A program made the position numbers and the translations under genes. The notes below the pieces were generated by a model that saw only the letters and a program-made list of their open reading frames with translations, was not told the DNA's origin and did not search any database. Of a stretch of DNA of 64,000 nucleotides, positions 20,299 through 30,464 are shown in pieces; within the stretch, counting starts at the first letter, position 1; each line of letters begins with the position of its first letter. Origin of the DNA: Verrucomicrobiota bacterium (GTDB taxonomy: Bacteria > Verrucomicrobiota > Verrucomicrobiia > Limisphaerales > J093); assembly GCA_027493615.1 (NCBI GenBank), contig JAOSKK010000023.1:744001-808000 (forward strand). Direction: 5' to 3'.

Positions 20299-21547
20299 GC
20301 GGAGCCCCCAGCGGCAGGACGTCCGGCAGGGGCGCAAACTCGCGAATCTTGTCCCACAGCCCGGACAGGTCCTTGTTGACGTCCCCGCTCAGGCAGTCGG
20401 TGATGTCGGCAGCCGCCTCGGGGTACTTGTCGATCACCTGTTTGAAGCTGAAGTCCGGATTGTAGAAGGCGTAGACCAGCTTGCGCATGTTCTCGATGCC
20501 CTCGCGCAAGGTCGCGCCGTAGCGCGCGAAACGCTGGGGCGCGAAATCGCCGGCCACCCAGGCGTCGTGCACCGCATCCGCCGCCATCACCCCGCTCTTG
20601 AGTGCGAGCATCAGCCCGCTGCTGAACACGGGGTCGAGGAAGCAGAACGCATCGCCCACCAGCAACAGGCCCGGCGCATAGCAGTGGCGGGCGTGATGGG
20701 TGTACTCGCTGGTGACGTAGTACGGCCCCCACCTGACGGCCGGTCGCGAGGTGGTCCTGGATCCAACGGTTCTCCTTCACCTCGCGCTCGAAGATCGCCT
20801 TCGGATCCTTCACCCCTCCGCGCGTGAGGTACTTGCCCTCGGCCACCACGCCCACGCTGACCCGGTCCCGGTGCTGCGGGATGTGCCAGAACCAGCCCTT
20901 TTCCGGCACAAAGGCCACCGTGGTCTGGCCTTCGTCGATCCCCGGCTCGCGCTTCGAGCCTTCGTAGTACGTCCAGACCGCGACCTTGTTGAGGTAAGGA
21001 TCCCGGACGCGCCAGCCCTGGCGGACGGCGGCGAAGCTTTCCTTGCCGGTGCAATCGAGCGTGATGGGCGCACGGTACTCGGCCAGCGTGCCGTCGCGGT
21101 GCCGCGCGCGTACCCCGGTGACGGCGCCGTCGTCGCGGAGGAATTCCACCACCTCGGTCTCCTCGCGGACCGCGGCACCGCGTTCGCGGGCGTGGTCGAG
21201 GAGCATCTGGTCAAACTCGCTGCGGAGCACCTGCCAGGTCTGGGCGACGGTGTCCTTGTCGTAGCGGGTGAAGAAGTAAAACGGCTGGCTGGCGGTGCCG
21301 TCGGGCTGGACGAACACCACGCTGTACTTCTTCTGGAACGCGGAGGCCCGCATCTTCGGGATCAACCCCAGGCGTTCGAGCGGCTGGTAGGTGAAGGGGA
21401 TCAGCGATTCGCCGATGTGGTAGCGCGGGAACTTCTCGCGCTCGAGCACCAGCACCCGGTGGCCGTGCGTGGCCAGCAAGGCGGCGGCGCTGGCGCCCGC
21501 CGGGCCACCCCCACCACCAGCACTTCCCACTCTGCTTTGGTTTGCAT
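20260..21547 (-). CDS. FAD-dependent oxidoreductase of the tryptophan-halogenase-like family; disrupted near ~21505 and ~20680
   Basis: MQTKAEWEVLVVG...GPAGASAAALLATHGHRVLVLEREKFPRYHIGESLIPFTYQPLERLG, GWFWHIP (WxWxIP-type motif), LVGDAFCFLDPVFSSGLMLALKSG. Confidence 0.8.
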
Positions 21548-21683
21548 ACTCGTCGCCGTTGTGCCGGCCAAGGTAGCGAACAGCTTCCGGGGCGCAAATC
21601 GTGCGTGCGTCGCGTGAGCCGGGATTTCCTTTTGACTCAGCGAGGGTCTTGGGTATGCTCGCCCCCACTTTTGTAGTGGTTCT

Positions 21684-22950
21684 ATGGCCAAGTTGTTTAT
21701 CGAGGACGTCGATTTCACGGGCAAGCGCGCCTTGATCCGGGTGGACTTTAACGTTCCCCAGGACAAGGCGACCGGGGCCATCACGAACACCAAGCGGATC
21801 GAAGCGGCGTTGCCCACGATCCGTTACGTGCTCGAGAAGGGCGGCTCCGTGGTGCTGATGAGCCATCTCGGGCGTCCCGATGGCAAGCGCATTGAGACCT
21901 TCTCGCTCAAGCCGGTGGCGGCGAAGCTCGAGGCCCTGCTCGGCCGCCCGGTCCGCTTCCTCGACGACTGCGTCGGGCCCGGAAGTCGAGGCCGCATGTG
22001 CCGCCGCCCGGCCGGGCGACGTCATCCTCCTCGAGAACCTCCGGTTCCACATCGAGGAAGAAGGCCGGGTGAAACTCGAAGACGGCACCAAGCTCAAGGC
22101 CGACCCCGAGAAGGTGAAGGCGTTCCGCGCCTCCCTGACCCGCCTGGGCGACGTGTACATCAACGACGCCTTCGGCACGGCCCATCGCGATCACTCGTCC
22201 ATGACCGGGGTGCAACTGGCCCAGCGCGCCTGCGGTTACCTCATGAAGAAGGAACTCGACGCGTTCGCCGCCGTCCTCGATCAACCGCAGCGCCCGCTCC
22301 TGGCCATCCTGGGCGGGGCGAAGATCGCCGACAAGATCCCGCTCATCGAGAACCTGCTGGACAAGGCCGATGAGATCATCATCGGCGGCGGCATGGCCTT
22401 CACCTTCAAGAAGGTGCTCGACGGCATGGCCATCGGGAACTCCCTCTTCGACGAGGAAGGGGCGCAGAAGGTCCAGGGCCTGGTCGAGAAGGCGAAGACC
22501 CAGCGCAAGGCCCTGCTGCTGCCGGTGGACTACGTGTGTGGCGACCGGTTCGCCGCGGACGCGCAGGTGAAGGCCGCCGATGATGCGTCCGGCATCCCGG
22601 ACGGCTGGCTCGGCCTGGATGTGGGGCCGAAGTCCACCGAACTCTTCGTGGCCGCCATCCGCCGCGCCCGGACCATCATCTGGAATGGTCCCCCGGGCGT
22701 GTTCGAGTTCCCGGCCTTCGCCGGCGCCACCCAGGCCATGGCCAACGCCATCGTCGAGGCCACCCGCCGGGGCGCCACCACCGTGATCGGCGGCGGTGAC
22801 ACCGCCACGGCGGCGAAGAAGTTTGGAGCCGACAAGCACGTCACCCACGTCTCGACGGGCGGGGGCGCAAGCCTCGAGTTCCTTGAAGGCAAGGTGCTGC
22901 CGGGCGTGGCAGCGCTGAGCGAAGCCGGCGGTTGCGCTTGTTCCCACTAG
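21684..22950 (+). CDS. pgk: Phosphoglycerate kinase; one-base frame disruption at ~21981
   Basis: [26 protein letters not shown], then (frame 1) [69 protein letters not shown]. Confidence 0.93.
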
Positions 22951-22994
22951 ACAGCGGGCCACGGAGCTTTCCTGCAGCGAGCAGACAGACTGAC

Positions 22995-23759
22995 ATGAAC
23001 AAAGACCGCAAACTGATCATCGCCGGCAACTGGAAGATGAACAAAACCGTCGGCGAAGCGCTGGACCTGGTGAACGGGCTCAGGCGCGAGTTGGCGAACG
23101 TGAAGGAGATCGATCTGGTCGTGGCCCCGCCCTTCACGGCGCTGAGCGAGGTGTCGAAGGCGATCCTGGACTCCAACATCCGGCTCGGGGCACAGAACAT
23201 GAGCGAGCACAACTTCGGGGCGTACACCGGCGAGATCTGCGCGGCGATGCTCAAGGAGTTCTCCGTGCGTTACGTCATTCTGGGGCATTCCGAACGGCGC
23301 CAGTTCCAGCAGGAATCGAACGCGCTCATCGCGAAGAAGGCGCTGGCCGCCCACGCGGCGTCGCTCAAGCCGATCGTGTGCATCGGCGAACTGCTCGAGG
23401 AACGAAAGGCGAACCAGACCGAGCGGGTGCTCGAGACGCAACTGCGCGGCAGTCTGGCCGGGCTCAGCGCCGAACAGGTCGAAGAGACGATCATCGCCTA
23501 CGAGCCGGTCTGGGCCATCGGCACGGGACTCACCGCCACCGCCGAGCAGGCCCAGAGCGCCCACGCCTTCATCCGCCAGACCCTCGTCGGGATCGTGGGC
23601 GAGGCCACCGCGAAACGCGTGCGCATCCAGTACGGGGGCAGCGTCAAGCCCAACAACGTCCGCGAGTTGATGAGCCTGCCGGACGTGGACGGCGCGCTGG
23701 TGGGGGGCGCCTCGCTCGAGGTCCGCAGCTTCAGCGAGATCGTCAAGCAATCGATTTGA
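22995..23759 (+). CDS. tpiA: Triosephosphate isomerase
   Basis: IAGNWKMNKTVGEA, GHSERRQF, IAYEPVWAIGTG, RIQYGGSVKPNN. Confidence 0.95.
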   Translation: MNKDRKLIIAGNWKMNKTVGEALDLVNGLRRELANVKEIDLVVAPPFTALSEVSKAILDSNIRLGAQNMSEHNFGAYTGEICAAMLKEFSVRYVILGHSERRQFQQESNALIAKKALAAHAASLKPIVCIGELLEERKANQTERVLETQLRGSLAGLSAEQVEETIIAYEPVWAIGTGLTATAEQAQSAHAFIRQTLVGIVGEATAKRVRIQYGGSVKPNNVRELMSLPDVDGALVGGASLEVRSFSEIVKQSI

Positions 23760-23781
23760 ACCGCTTTCCCGGCTACCTCCC

Positions 23782-24216
23782 ATGATTTCCCTGATCATCG
23801 GCTTGCTTACGCTGGTGCTGGTCCTCAACAGCCTGCTCCTCATCCTCATGGTGCTGGTGCAGTTGCCGAAAAAGGAGGCCGGCCTCGGCATGGCGTTCGG
23901 CGGTGCTACGGCAGACGCGCTGTTCGGCGCGGGTTCCGGCACGGTGCTGAGTCAGTGGACCAAGTACGCCGCGGGCGCCTTCCTGGTCCTGTCCCTCCTG
24001 CTCTCGGTCCTGCGCAACCACGAACATCGGGCGTCGAGCCGTGGCATCATGAACCAGCTCGGCGGCCAGACTCCGGCCGCGGCAGTCGCACCTCCGCTCG
24101 CGATGACCAACGCCGTGACCCAATCCGTCGACGCCGCCCCCCGCCGGCTCCGGTCACCAATGTCGTTCCCGTCGAAGCAAGCCCGGGGGCACCCCGCGCC
24201 GGGTCCGACCGAATAG
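23782..24216 (+). CDS. secG: Preprotein translocase subunit SecG
   Basis: Two hydrophobic segments with LMVLVQLPKKEAGLGMAFGGATADALFGAGSGTVLSQWT. Confidence 0.88.
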   Translation: MISLIIGLLTLVLVLNSLLLILMVLVQLPKKEAGLGMAFGGATADALFGAGSGTVLSQWTKYAAGAFLVLSLLLSVLRNHEHRASSRGIMNQLGGQTPAAAVAPPLAMTNAVTQSVDAAPRRLRSPMSFPSKQARGHPAPGPTE

Positions 24217-24225
24217 TCCATCCGG

Positions 24226-25878
24226 ATGAGCGGCGGGCGGCGCACCTTGGGTGGCTGGCCGCAGGGTCGGTGTGTCCTGGGGGCGGCGACCGCCCTCGTC
24301 GCCGGCGCGCTGCTGACGGGCTGCAGTCCGTCCTTGCCGCCCGCCGACCTCGTCGTCATCAACGGCGCGGAACCCGAAAGCCTGGATCCGGCGCTGGCGC
24401 TCAGCGTCGAGGACCTGCGCGTCACCCTCCCCCTGTTCGAGGGTCTCACCCGCAACCACCCGGTCGATGCCTCGCCCATTCCGGGACTCGCCGAGTCTTG
24501 GACGCTCTCTCCGGACGGTCGCACCTACACCTTTGCGATCCGCACGAACGCCGCTTGGTCGACCGGTGAGCCGATCACCGCGGCCGACGTCGTTTACTCG
24601 TGGCGCCGGGCCCTCGACCCGGCGACCGGCGCCGGCTACGCCAGCCAGCTCTTCTTCCTCGAAAACGCCGAGGCCTTCCACCTGGGCAAGCTCCCGAATC
24701 CGGACGCCTTGGGCGTGCGTGCCCTGGACGCGCACCGGCTTGAGGTGCGGCTGACACATCCCACGCCGTTCTTCCTCGATCTCTGCGCCTTCCCCACCCT
24801 GGCGGTCGTCCCGCGCCAGGCGATCGAAACCTACGGTGACCACTGGATCCGGGCCCGACCGCTCCCGGTGAGCGGGCCGTATCAGCTCGATTTCTGGCGC
24901 CTGAACGATCGGGTGCGACTCCGCCGAAACCCGCACTACTGGGACCGCGAGCAGACGGTCCTCGAGGTGGTGGACCTGCTGACCGTTGGCAACCCGGCGA
25001 CCGCCTTCAACCTTTACGAGACCGGCCAGGCCGACGTGATCTGGGATCGGAGCCTGGTGCCGGCCGAACTGCTGGACCGGTTGCGCGAGCGGCCCGACGC
25101 GCATCCCTTCGATCTGCTGGCCGTTTACTTCGTCCGCTGCAACACGACCCGCACTCCGCTGGACGACCCGCGGGTGCGCCGGGCGTTGTCGCTGACCATC
25201 GACCGGCAGCGCATCGTCGAGCGGATCACGCGCGGAGGCGAGAAACCCGCCGGCGGGTTGGTGCCGCCCGCCACCGCACACTACGAGGCGAAGGACCATG
25301 TCTGCTTCGATCCGGCTGCGGCGCGCCGGTTGCTGGCGGAGGCGGGCCATCCCCAGGGTGCCGGACTGCGCCCCCTGCGCTACCTGTTCTGGACCACGGG
25401 TGGCGGCACGGGCCAGGAGCACGCCAAGGTGGCCGTCGAGCTGAAGCACATCTGGGAAACCGAGCTGGGCCTGCGGATCGAGCTCGATAACCGGGAAAAG
25501 CGGGTCTTCATCGCCGCCCAGCGCCAGCTCGACTACGACCTGAGCCAGAGCAGTTGGGTGGCGGATTACAACGACCCGAACACGTTCCTGGAACTCTTCG
25601 GAAGCAGCAACGGGAACAACCGCACCGGCTGGGCGTCGCCGCGTTACGACGCCTGGTTGCAGACCGCGCAGGCCGAGGCTGACGCGGCAACCCGCCGTCG
25701 TGTCCTTGCCCAGGCGGAAGGTTTCCTGATCGCGGAGGAAGCCGTCGTGGCACCGGTGTACTTCTCGAGCGGCTTCATGTTCTTCCGACCTGACCGCATC
25801 GGTGGGCTCCACGCCAACGCCCTCGACGTCCATCCGCTCAACGCCGTCCGCCGGCTGGATTCGAACCCGGCCCGCTGA
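24226..25878 (+). CDS. Peptide ABC transporter substrate-binding protein (OppA-like lipoprotein)
   Basis: LTGCSPSLPPADLVVINGAEPESLDPALALSVEDLRVTLPLFEGL; DPATGAGYASQLFFLENAEAF; family-5 SBP organisation. Confidence 0.88.
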   Translation: MSGGRRTLGGWPQGRCVLGAATALVAGALLTGCSPSLPPADLVVINGAEPESLDPALALSVEDLRVTLPLFEGLTRNHPVDASPIPGLAESWTLSPDGRTYTFAIRTNAAWSTGEPITAADVVYSWRRALDPATGAGYASQLFFLENAEAFHLGKLPNPDALGVRALDAHRLEVRLTHPTPFFLDLCAFPTLAVVPRQAIETYGDHWIRARPLPVSGPYQLDFWRLNDRVRLRRNPHYWDREQTVLEVVDLLTVGNPATAFNLYETGQADVIWDRSLVPAELLDRLRERPDAHPFDLLAVYFVRCNTTRTPLDDPRVRRALSLTIDRQRIVERITRGGEKPAGGLVPPATAHYEAKDHVCFDPAAARRLLAEAGHPQGAGLRPLRYLFWTTGGGTGQEHAKVAVELKHIWETELGLRIELDNREKRVFIAAQRQLDYDLSQSSWVADYNDPNTFLELFGSSNGNNRTGWASPRYDAWLQTAQAEADAATRRRVLAQAEGFLIAEEAVVAPVYFSSGFMFFRPDRIGGLHANALDVHPLNAVRRLDSNPAR

Positions 25879-25925
25879 AGTGGGCTCGCCCGACCCGCCG
25901 GGGGTTCGCTTTGTCTTAATCCCCT

Positions 25926-25982
25926 ATGTTCGCAATCGGCGGAGAAGACCCGCGTCCGGTGTTCTCCGCAGATTACGGACAT
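25926..25982. repeat. Diverged copy of palindromic repeat family 1
   Basis: atgttcgcaatcggcggagaa...ttctccgcagattacggacat, imperfect palindrome. Confidence 0.6.
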
Positions 25983-26129
25983 CATCCGTGTGATCCGGAG
26001 AATCCGCGGTCAGAGTTCACGACAGCCCGCACCGCGGATTCCACGGGTGGCGCGGATGGCCCACCCGCCCACCCGCCCGGTCCGGCCTTTTTACGCGACA
26101 CCGGAGCCAGAGCATCTAGGCTCTCCGCC

Positions 26130-26692
26130 ATGAATCACATTCTCGTTCTGTTCGACTCCCACACCGGCAACACCGCCAAGATGGCCCGCCTCGTCGCCGA
26201 GGGCGCCGCACGCATCCCGGACACCGAGACGCGCCTGCGTTCGCTGGACGAGGCGACGGCCGCGGATGTGTTGTGGTGCGACGGGCTCGCCCTGGGCAGC
26301 CCCACCAACATGGGCCTGCTCTCGTGGAAGATGAAACGGTTCTGGGACGAGGTGATGCTCGAACACTGGATGAAGATCGACGGCAAGATCGGGTGCGCCT
26401 TCAGCTCGTCCGGTGCCTGGGGCGGCGGCACCGAGTTGGCCTGTCAATCCTTGCTCACCCTCCTGATCAACTTCGGCTTCCTCGTCTTCGGCGTCACCGA
26501 CTACGCCACCTCCTGACCACGCTCCACTACGGGGCGGTGACAGCGCGCGAACCGCGGTCGGAGGACACCCAGGCAGCGTGCCGGCTCCTGGGTCAACGTC
26601 TCGCGGAATGGACAGCCGTCTTCCTCCACGGGCGCGCCGAGCAACACCCCGCGCGCAAGCTCGCCGAACGCCGCGGGCCGGGCGCTGGCTGA
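26130..26692 (+). CDS. Flavodoxin/NAD(P)H-dependent oxidoreductase (WrbA-like); frame broken near 26510
   Basis: MNHILVLFDSHTGNTAKMARLVAEGA...DGLALGSPTNMGLLSWKMKRFWDE; continues in another frame TLHYGAVTAREPRSEDTQAACRLLGQRLAEW. Confidence 0.75.
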
Positions 26693-26782
26693 GGGCCAAC
26701 GCCCTCGCACGGTGCCGGGACTCCGTACGCCTCCTCGCCTCGTCGGCTCAGCCGGCTTCGTCGCTTCCGCCGTTGCCAGTCG

Positions 26783-27931
26783 GTGCAGCGAGCCTATCTT
26801 CGCCGGGTGCAGCGCACACAGGACACCATCTCATCCGGGCCGGCCTCCGCCCGCGGCGCAGGTTCCACCTTGGAGCCAACGCCGCCGCTGACCAGTCGCG
26901 AGCGGTTCCTGCGGGCCTGCCGCTGTGCGCCGCTGGACCGCCCGCCCGTGTGGCTGATGCGACAGGCCGGCCGTGCCCTTCCCGAATACCGCGAACTGCG
27001 CCAGCGCTACTCCTTTCTGGAACTCGTCCAGACCCCGGCCCTCGCCGCGGAAGTCACCCTCCAACCGATCCGCCGGTTCGGCTTCGACGCCGCCATCATC
27101 TTCAGCGACATCCTCGTCATCCCCGAGGCACTCGGCCAACCCTACGCCTTTCGCGAGGGCGGCGGGATCCGGATGGCCTGGACCATCGAGTATGCCCACC
27201 ACGTGGACCGCCTCGACGGGCGCGCCGTGACGGAGCGCCTCCAGTACGTGGCGGAAGCCCTGCGCCTCACCCGCGCCGCCCTCGGCGATGCCACGGCCCT
27301 CCTGGGCTTCGCCGGTTCGCCCTGGACCCTCGCCAACTTCATGCTCGAGGGCGGCAGTGCCCCGACCTTCGCCAAAGCGAGCGCCCTGTACCACGAGAAC
27401 CCCCGTCTTTACGGCCGCCTCGCCGAGAAGCTCGCCCTCGCCGTGACCGACTACCTCAGGCTCCAGCTCGACGCCGGGGCCGACGCCCTCCAACTCTTCG
27501 ACACCCTCGGCGGTCTGGCCCCATCCGAGGCCTTCCAGGAAGTCTCAGGCCGCTGGCTGCAGGACATCGTGACCGAACTCCGCGACCGCGCGCCCCTGAT
27601 CGTGTTCGCCAAAGGGGTCCACCAATGGCCCGCCCTCGCCCGACTCCGTGCCCAGGTGCTCGGCATCGACGCCGCGGTGCCCTTGCGCGCCGTGGCCGAT
27701 CAGTTGCCGGCTCACCTCGCCGTCCAGGGCAACCTCGACCCCGCCCTGCTCCGCGCGGAACCGGACGCCGTCCGCCAGGCCACCCTCGCGATCCTGGATT
27801 CCATGCGTGACCGGCCCGGCCACATCTTCAACCTCGGCCACGGGGTCCCGCCCGACGCCCGTCTTGACGGCCTCACCGCCCTGGCGGAGACCGTCCGGTC
27901 CTATCCGAACCCCTCGCCATGCGCCGCCTGA
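26783..27931 (+). CDS. hemE: Uroporphyrinogen decarboxylase
   Basis: RPPVWLMRQAGRALPEYRELRQRYSFLELV; GFAGSPWTLANFMLEGG; GNLDPALL; FNLGHGVPPD. Confidence 0.95.
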   Translation: MQRAYLRRVQRTQDTISSGPASARGAGSTLEPTPPLTSRERFLRACRCAPLDRPPVWLMRQAGRALPEYRELRQRYSFLELVQTPALAAEVTLQPIRRFGFDAAIIFSDILVIPEALGQPYAFREGGGIRMAWTIEYAHHVDRLDGRAVTERLQYVAEALRLTRAALGDATALLGFAGSPWTLANFMLEGGSAPTFAKASALYHENPRLYGRLAEKLALAVTDYLRLQLDAGADALQLFDTLGGLAPSEAFQEVSGRWLQDIVTELRDRAPLIVFAKGVHQWPALARLRAQVLGIDAAVPLRAVADQLPAHLAVQGNLDPALLRAEPDAVRQATLAILDSMRDRPGHIFNLGHGVPPDARLDGLTALAETVRSYPNPSPCAA

Positions 27932-29292
27932 ATTTCGACTTCGAACTCGTCCGGAAGTACAACGTGGCGGGCCCGCGGTACACGTCCTATCCACCCGCCA
28001 CGGTCTTCTCCGAACAGGTGCCGTTCGAAACCATCCTCCCGCATCTCCAGGAGAACAACCGCGCCCCGCGCGACCTCTCGCTCTACTTCCACCTGCCCTT
28101 CTGCGAGACGCTCTGCTGGTTCTGCGGCTGCACCACCGTCATCACCACCGACCAGGGCAAGAGCGCGCGCTACGTCGAGACGCTCGGCCGCGAGATGGGG
28201 CTGCTGAAACCGCTCCTGCATCCCGACCGCCGGGTCGTCCAGCTCCACTTCGGCGGCGGTTCGCCCACGTTCTCGGCCCCGGACCATCTGCGGCGGCTGG
28301 GCGAGCTCATCCACCGGCACTTCACCTTCGCCCCGAGCCTGGAAGCCGGAGTCGAGGTGGACCCGCGGCGCCTGACGCGCGACCACCTCCTGGCCCTGCG
28401 CGAGATTGGCTTCAACCGCGCCTCGATGGGCGTGCAGGACAACCACCCGGACGTTCAACGCGCCGTGCACCGCATTCAGCCCCTCGAGGTCACCCGTCAG
28501 GCCGTCGATTGGATCCGCGAACTCGGCTTCGGCTCGCTCAACATCGACCTGATTTACGGCCTCCCCTTGCAGACCGTCGATTCCTTCGCCCGCACACTCG
28601 ACGAGACGATCGCCCTGGCTCCCGACCGGTTTGCCGTCTTCAGCTATGCCCACGTCCCCTGGATGAAGCCCGCGCAGAAGATCGTCGAGTCCAAAGTCCT
28701 TCCCACGCCCGAGGTCAAGTTCCAGCTCCTCAAGCTCACCATCGAGAAGCTCGAGGATGCCGGGTATGTGTACATCGGCATGGACCATTTCGCCCGGGCC
28801 ACCGACGAGCTGGCCGCCTCGCAGCGCGCCGGCACCCTGCAGCGCAATTTTCAGGGCTACAGCACCCGGGGCGGCGCCGACATCTACGCCTTCGGCATGT
28901 CGGCCATCTCCCAGGCCGGCGCCGCCTACTGGCAGAACGCGAAAACGCTCCCCGTTTACCAGAGCCAGGTCGAGGCCGGCCAGATCCCCTACACCCGCGG
29001 CTACGTGCTGAACGCCGACGACCGCCACCGGCGCGAGACGATCATGCAGGTGATGTGCAACCTGCACCTCGACTACGACGCCATGTCCGCCCGGCTGGGC
29101 ATCGATTTCCCGGCCTACTTCGCCGCGGAACTGGAGTCCCTCGACGACCTCGAAGCCGATGGTCTCCTCCAACGTTCGGCATCGCGTCTGGACGTCACTG
29201 ATCTCGGCCGCCTGCTGGTCCGCATCATCGCCATGCGCTTCGATGCCTATCTGCCCCGGACCCCCCAGCGCCGCCACGCCATGACCATTTAG
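27919..29292 (+). CDS. hemN: Oxygen-independent coproporphyrinogen III oxidase
   Basis: YNVAGPRYTSYPPA; LYFHLPFCETLCWFCGCTTV; LHFGGGSPTF; GFNRASMGVQDNHPDVQRAVHRIQP. Confidence 0.95.
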   Translation: MRRLNFDFELVRKYNVAGPRYTSYPPATVFSEQVPFETILPHLQENNRAPRDLSLYFHLPFCETLCWFCGCTTVITTDQGKSARYVETLGREMGLLKPLLHPDRRVVQLHFGGGSPTFSAPDHLRRLGELIHRHFTFAPSLEAGVEVDPRRLTRDHLLALREIGFNRASMGVQDNHPDVQRAVHRIQPLEVTRQAVDWIRELGFGSLNIDLIYGLPLQTVDSFARTLDETIALAPDRFAVFSYAHVPWMKPAQKIVESKVLPTPEVKFQLLKLTIEKLEDAGYVYIGMDHFARATDELAASQRAGTLQRNFQGYSTRGGADIYAFGMSAISQAGAAYWQNAKTLPVYQSQVEAGQIPYTRGYVLNADDRHRRETIMQVMCNLHLDYDAMSARLGIDFPAYFAAELESLDDLEADGLLQRSASRLDVTDLGRLLVRIIAMRFDAYLPRTPQRRHAMTI

Positions 29293-29387
29293 CAGGGTGC
29301 GACTCCGCCCTTGCCACGCCCGGCTGCCACCGCTAACCCTAGACGCCGGTCGGGCACCGCCGCCAGGCTTACTCACAACCATTGGTC

Positions 29388-30158
29388 ATGTCCCTTCTCA
29401 ACGGCAGATTCGGCATCGTCTTCGGCGTCGCGAACAAACGTTCGATTGCCTGGGCCATCGCCCAGGCCTGGGCACGGGCCGGCGCAACCCTGGCTTTCAC
29501 CTACCAGGGCGAACGCCTCAAGGAGAACGTCGCCGAGCTGGCCGGCACTTTCGGACCCGACACCCTCATTCTGCCGTGCGACGTCACCCGCGATGAGGAG
29601 ATCGCCCGTGTGTTCGCCGCCGTGCAGCAGCGCTTCGGCAAGCTGCATCTCCTCCTGCACTCGGTCGCCTTCGCCCCGCGCGAAGCCCTCGAGGGCGACT
29701 TCCTCAACACCACCCGCGAGGCCTTCCGCATCGCCCACGACGTCAGCGCCTACTCGCTCGTCGCGCTCGCCCGGGCCGCCGCGCCGCTGATGACGGAAGG
29801 CGGCAGCCTCCTGGGCCTCAGCTACTACGGCGCCGAGAAGGTCGTGCCCCACTACAACGTCATGGGCGTCGCCAAGGCCGCGCTCGAAGCCTGTACCCGC
29901 TACCTCGCCTACGACCTCGGCCCCCGCCGGATTCGCGTCAACTGCATCAGCGCCGGCCCGGTCAACACGCTCGCCGCCCGCGGCATCAGCGGCTTTACCG
30001 AGATGCTCCGCCATTACGAGGCCAAGGCGCCCCTCAAGCGCAACGTCACCGCCGACGAACTCGGGGCAACCGGCCTCTTCCTCGCCAGCGACGGGGCCGC
30101 CGCCATCACCGGCCAGGTCCTCTACGTCGACTGCGGTTACCAGATCATGGGGATGTGA
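29388..30158 (+). CDS. fabI: Enoyl-[acyl-carrier-protein] reductase [NADH]
   Basis: GVANKRSIAWAIAQAWARAGATLAFTYQGERL; LLGLSYYGAEKVVPHYNVMGVAKAALEA. Confidence 0.93.
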   Translation: MSLLNGRFGIVFGVANKRSIAWAIAQAWARAGATLAFTYQGERLKENVAELAGTFGPDTLILPCDVTRDEEIARVFAAVQQRFGKLHLLLHSVAFAPREALEGDFLNTTREAFRIAHDVSAYSLVALARAAAPLMTEGGSLLGLSYYGAEKVVPHYNVMGVAKAALEACTRYLAYDLGPRRIRVNCISAGPVNTLAARGISGFTEMLRHYEAKAPLKRNVTADELGATGLFLASDGAAAITGQVLYVDCGYQIMGM

Positions 30159-30353
30159 CGCCGATCCCGGTCACCCGGGAGTCTCGGCCTCAACGAGCGT
30201 CGCAGGGAGAAGCAGTGACCCCTACCAGCCAAGACACGGAGGAGTCCGTGGGATGGACCACAACACGAATAGCCGCAAAAAGGCACAAGAAGTGCAAAAG
30301 GCCTGACTTTCTGTGTCCTCCGTATCGTTGTGCTGCGTGACCCGCGTCCGCTC

Positions 30354-30416
30354 GGGTGGGGTGTCGGGTGGGGTGGGGTGGGGGTGGGGTGGGGGTGGGG
30401 TGGGGTGGGGTGGGGA
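30354..30416 (+). repeat. G-rich tandem repeat (GGGGT)n, potential G-quadruplex tract
   Basis: ggtggggtgtcgggtggggtggggtgggggtggggtgggggtggggtggggtggggtgggg. Confidence 0.9.
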
Positions 30417-30423
30417 TGTCTCC

Positions 30424-30464
30424 GGGGAAGCGGCCTGTTCCTTGCGGACCTGCTCGGTAACCAT
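30424..30464 (+). repeat. Partial copy of an extended repeat block seen at 37812
   Basis: ggggaagcggcctgttccttgcggacctgctcg resembles ggggaagcgtcctgttccggccggatctgctcg at 37812-37844. Confidence 0.5.

Noticed and set aside
30354-30416. CRISPR array or direct-repeat array
   Set aside because: The G-rich tract has no spacers and the repeat unit is only ~5 nt.
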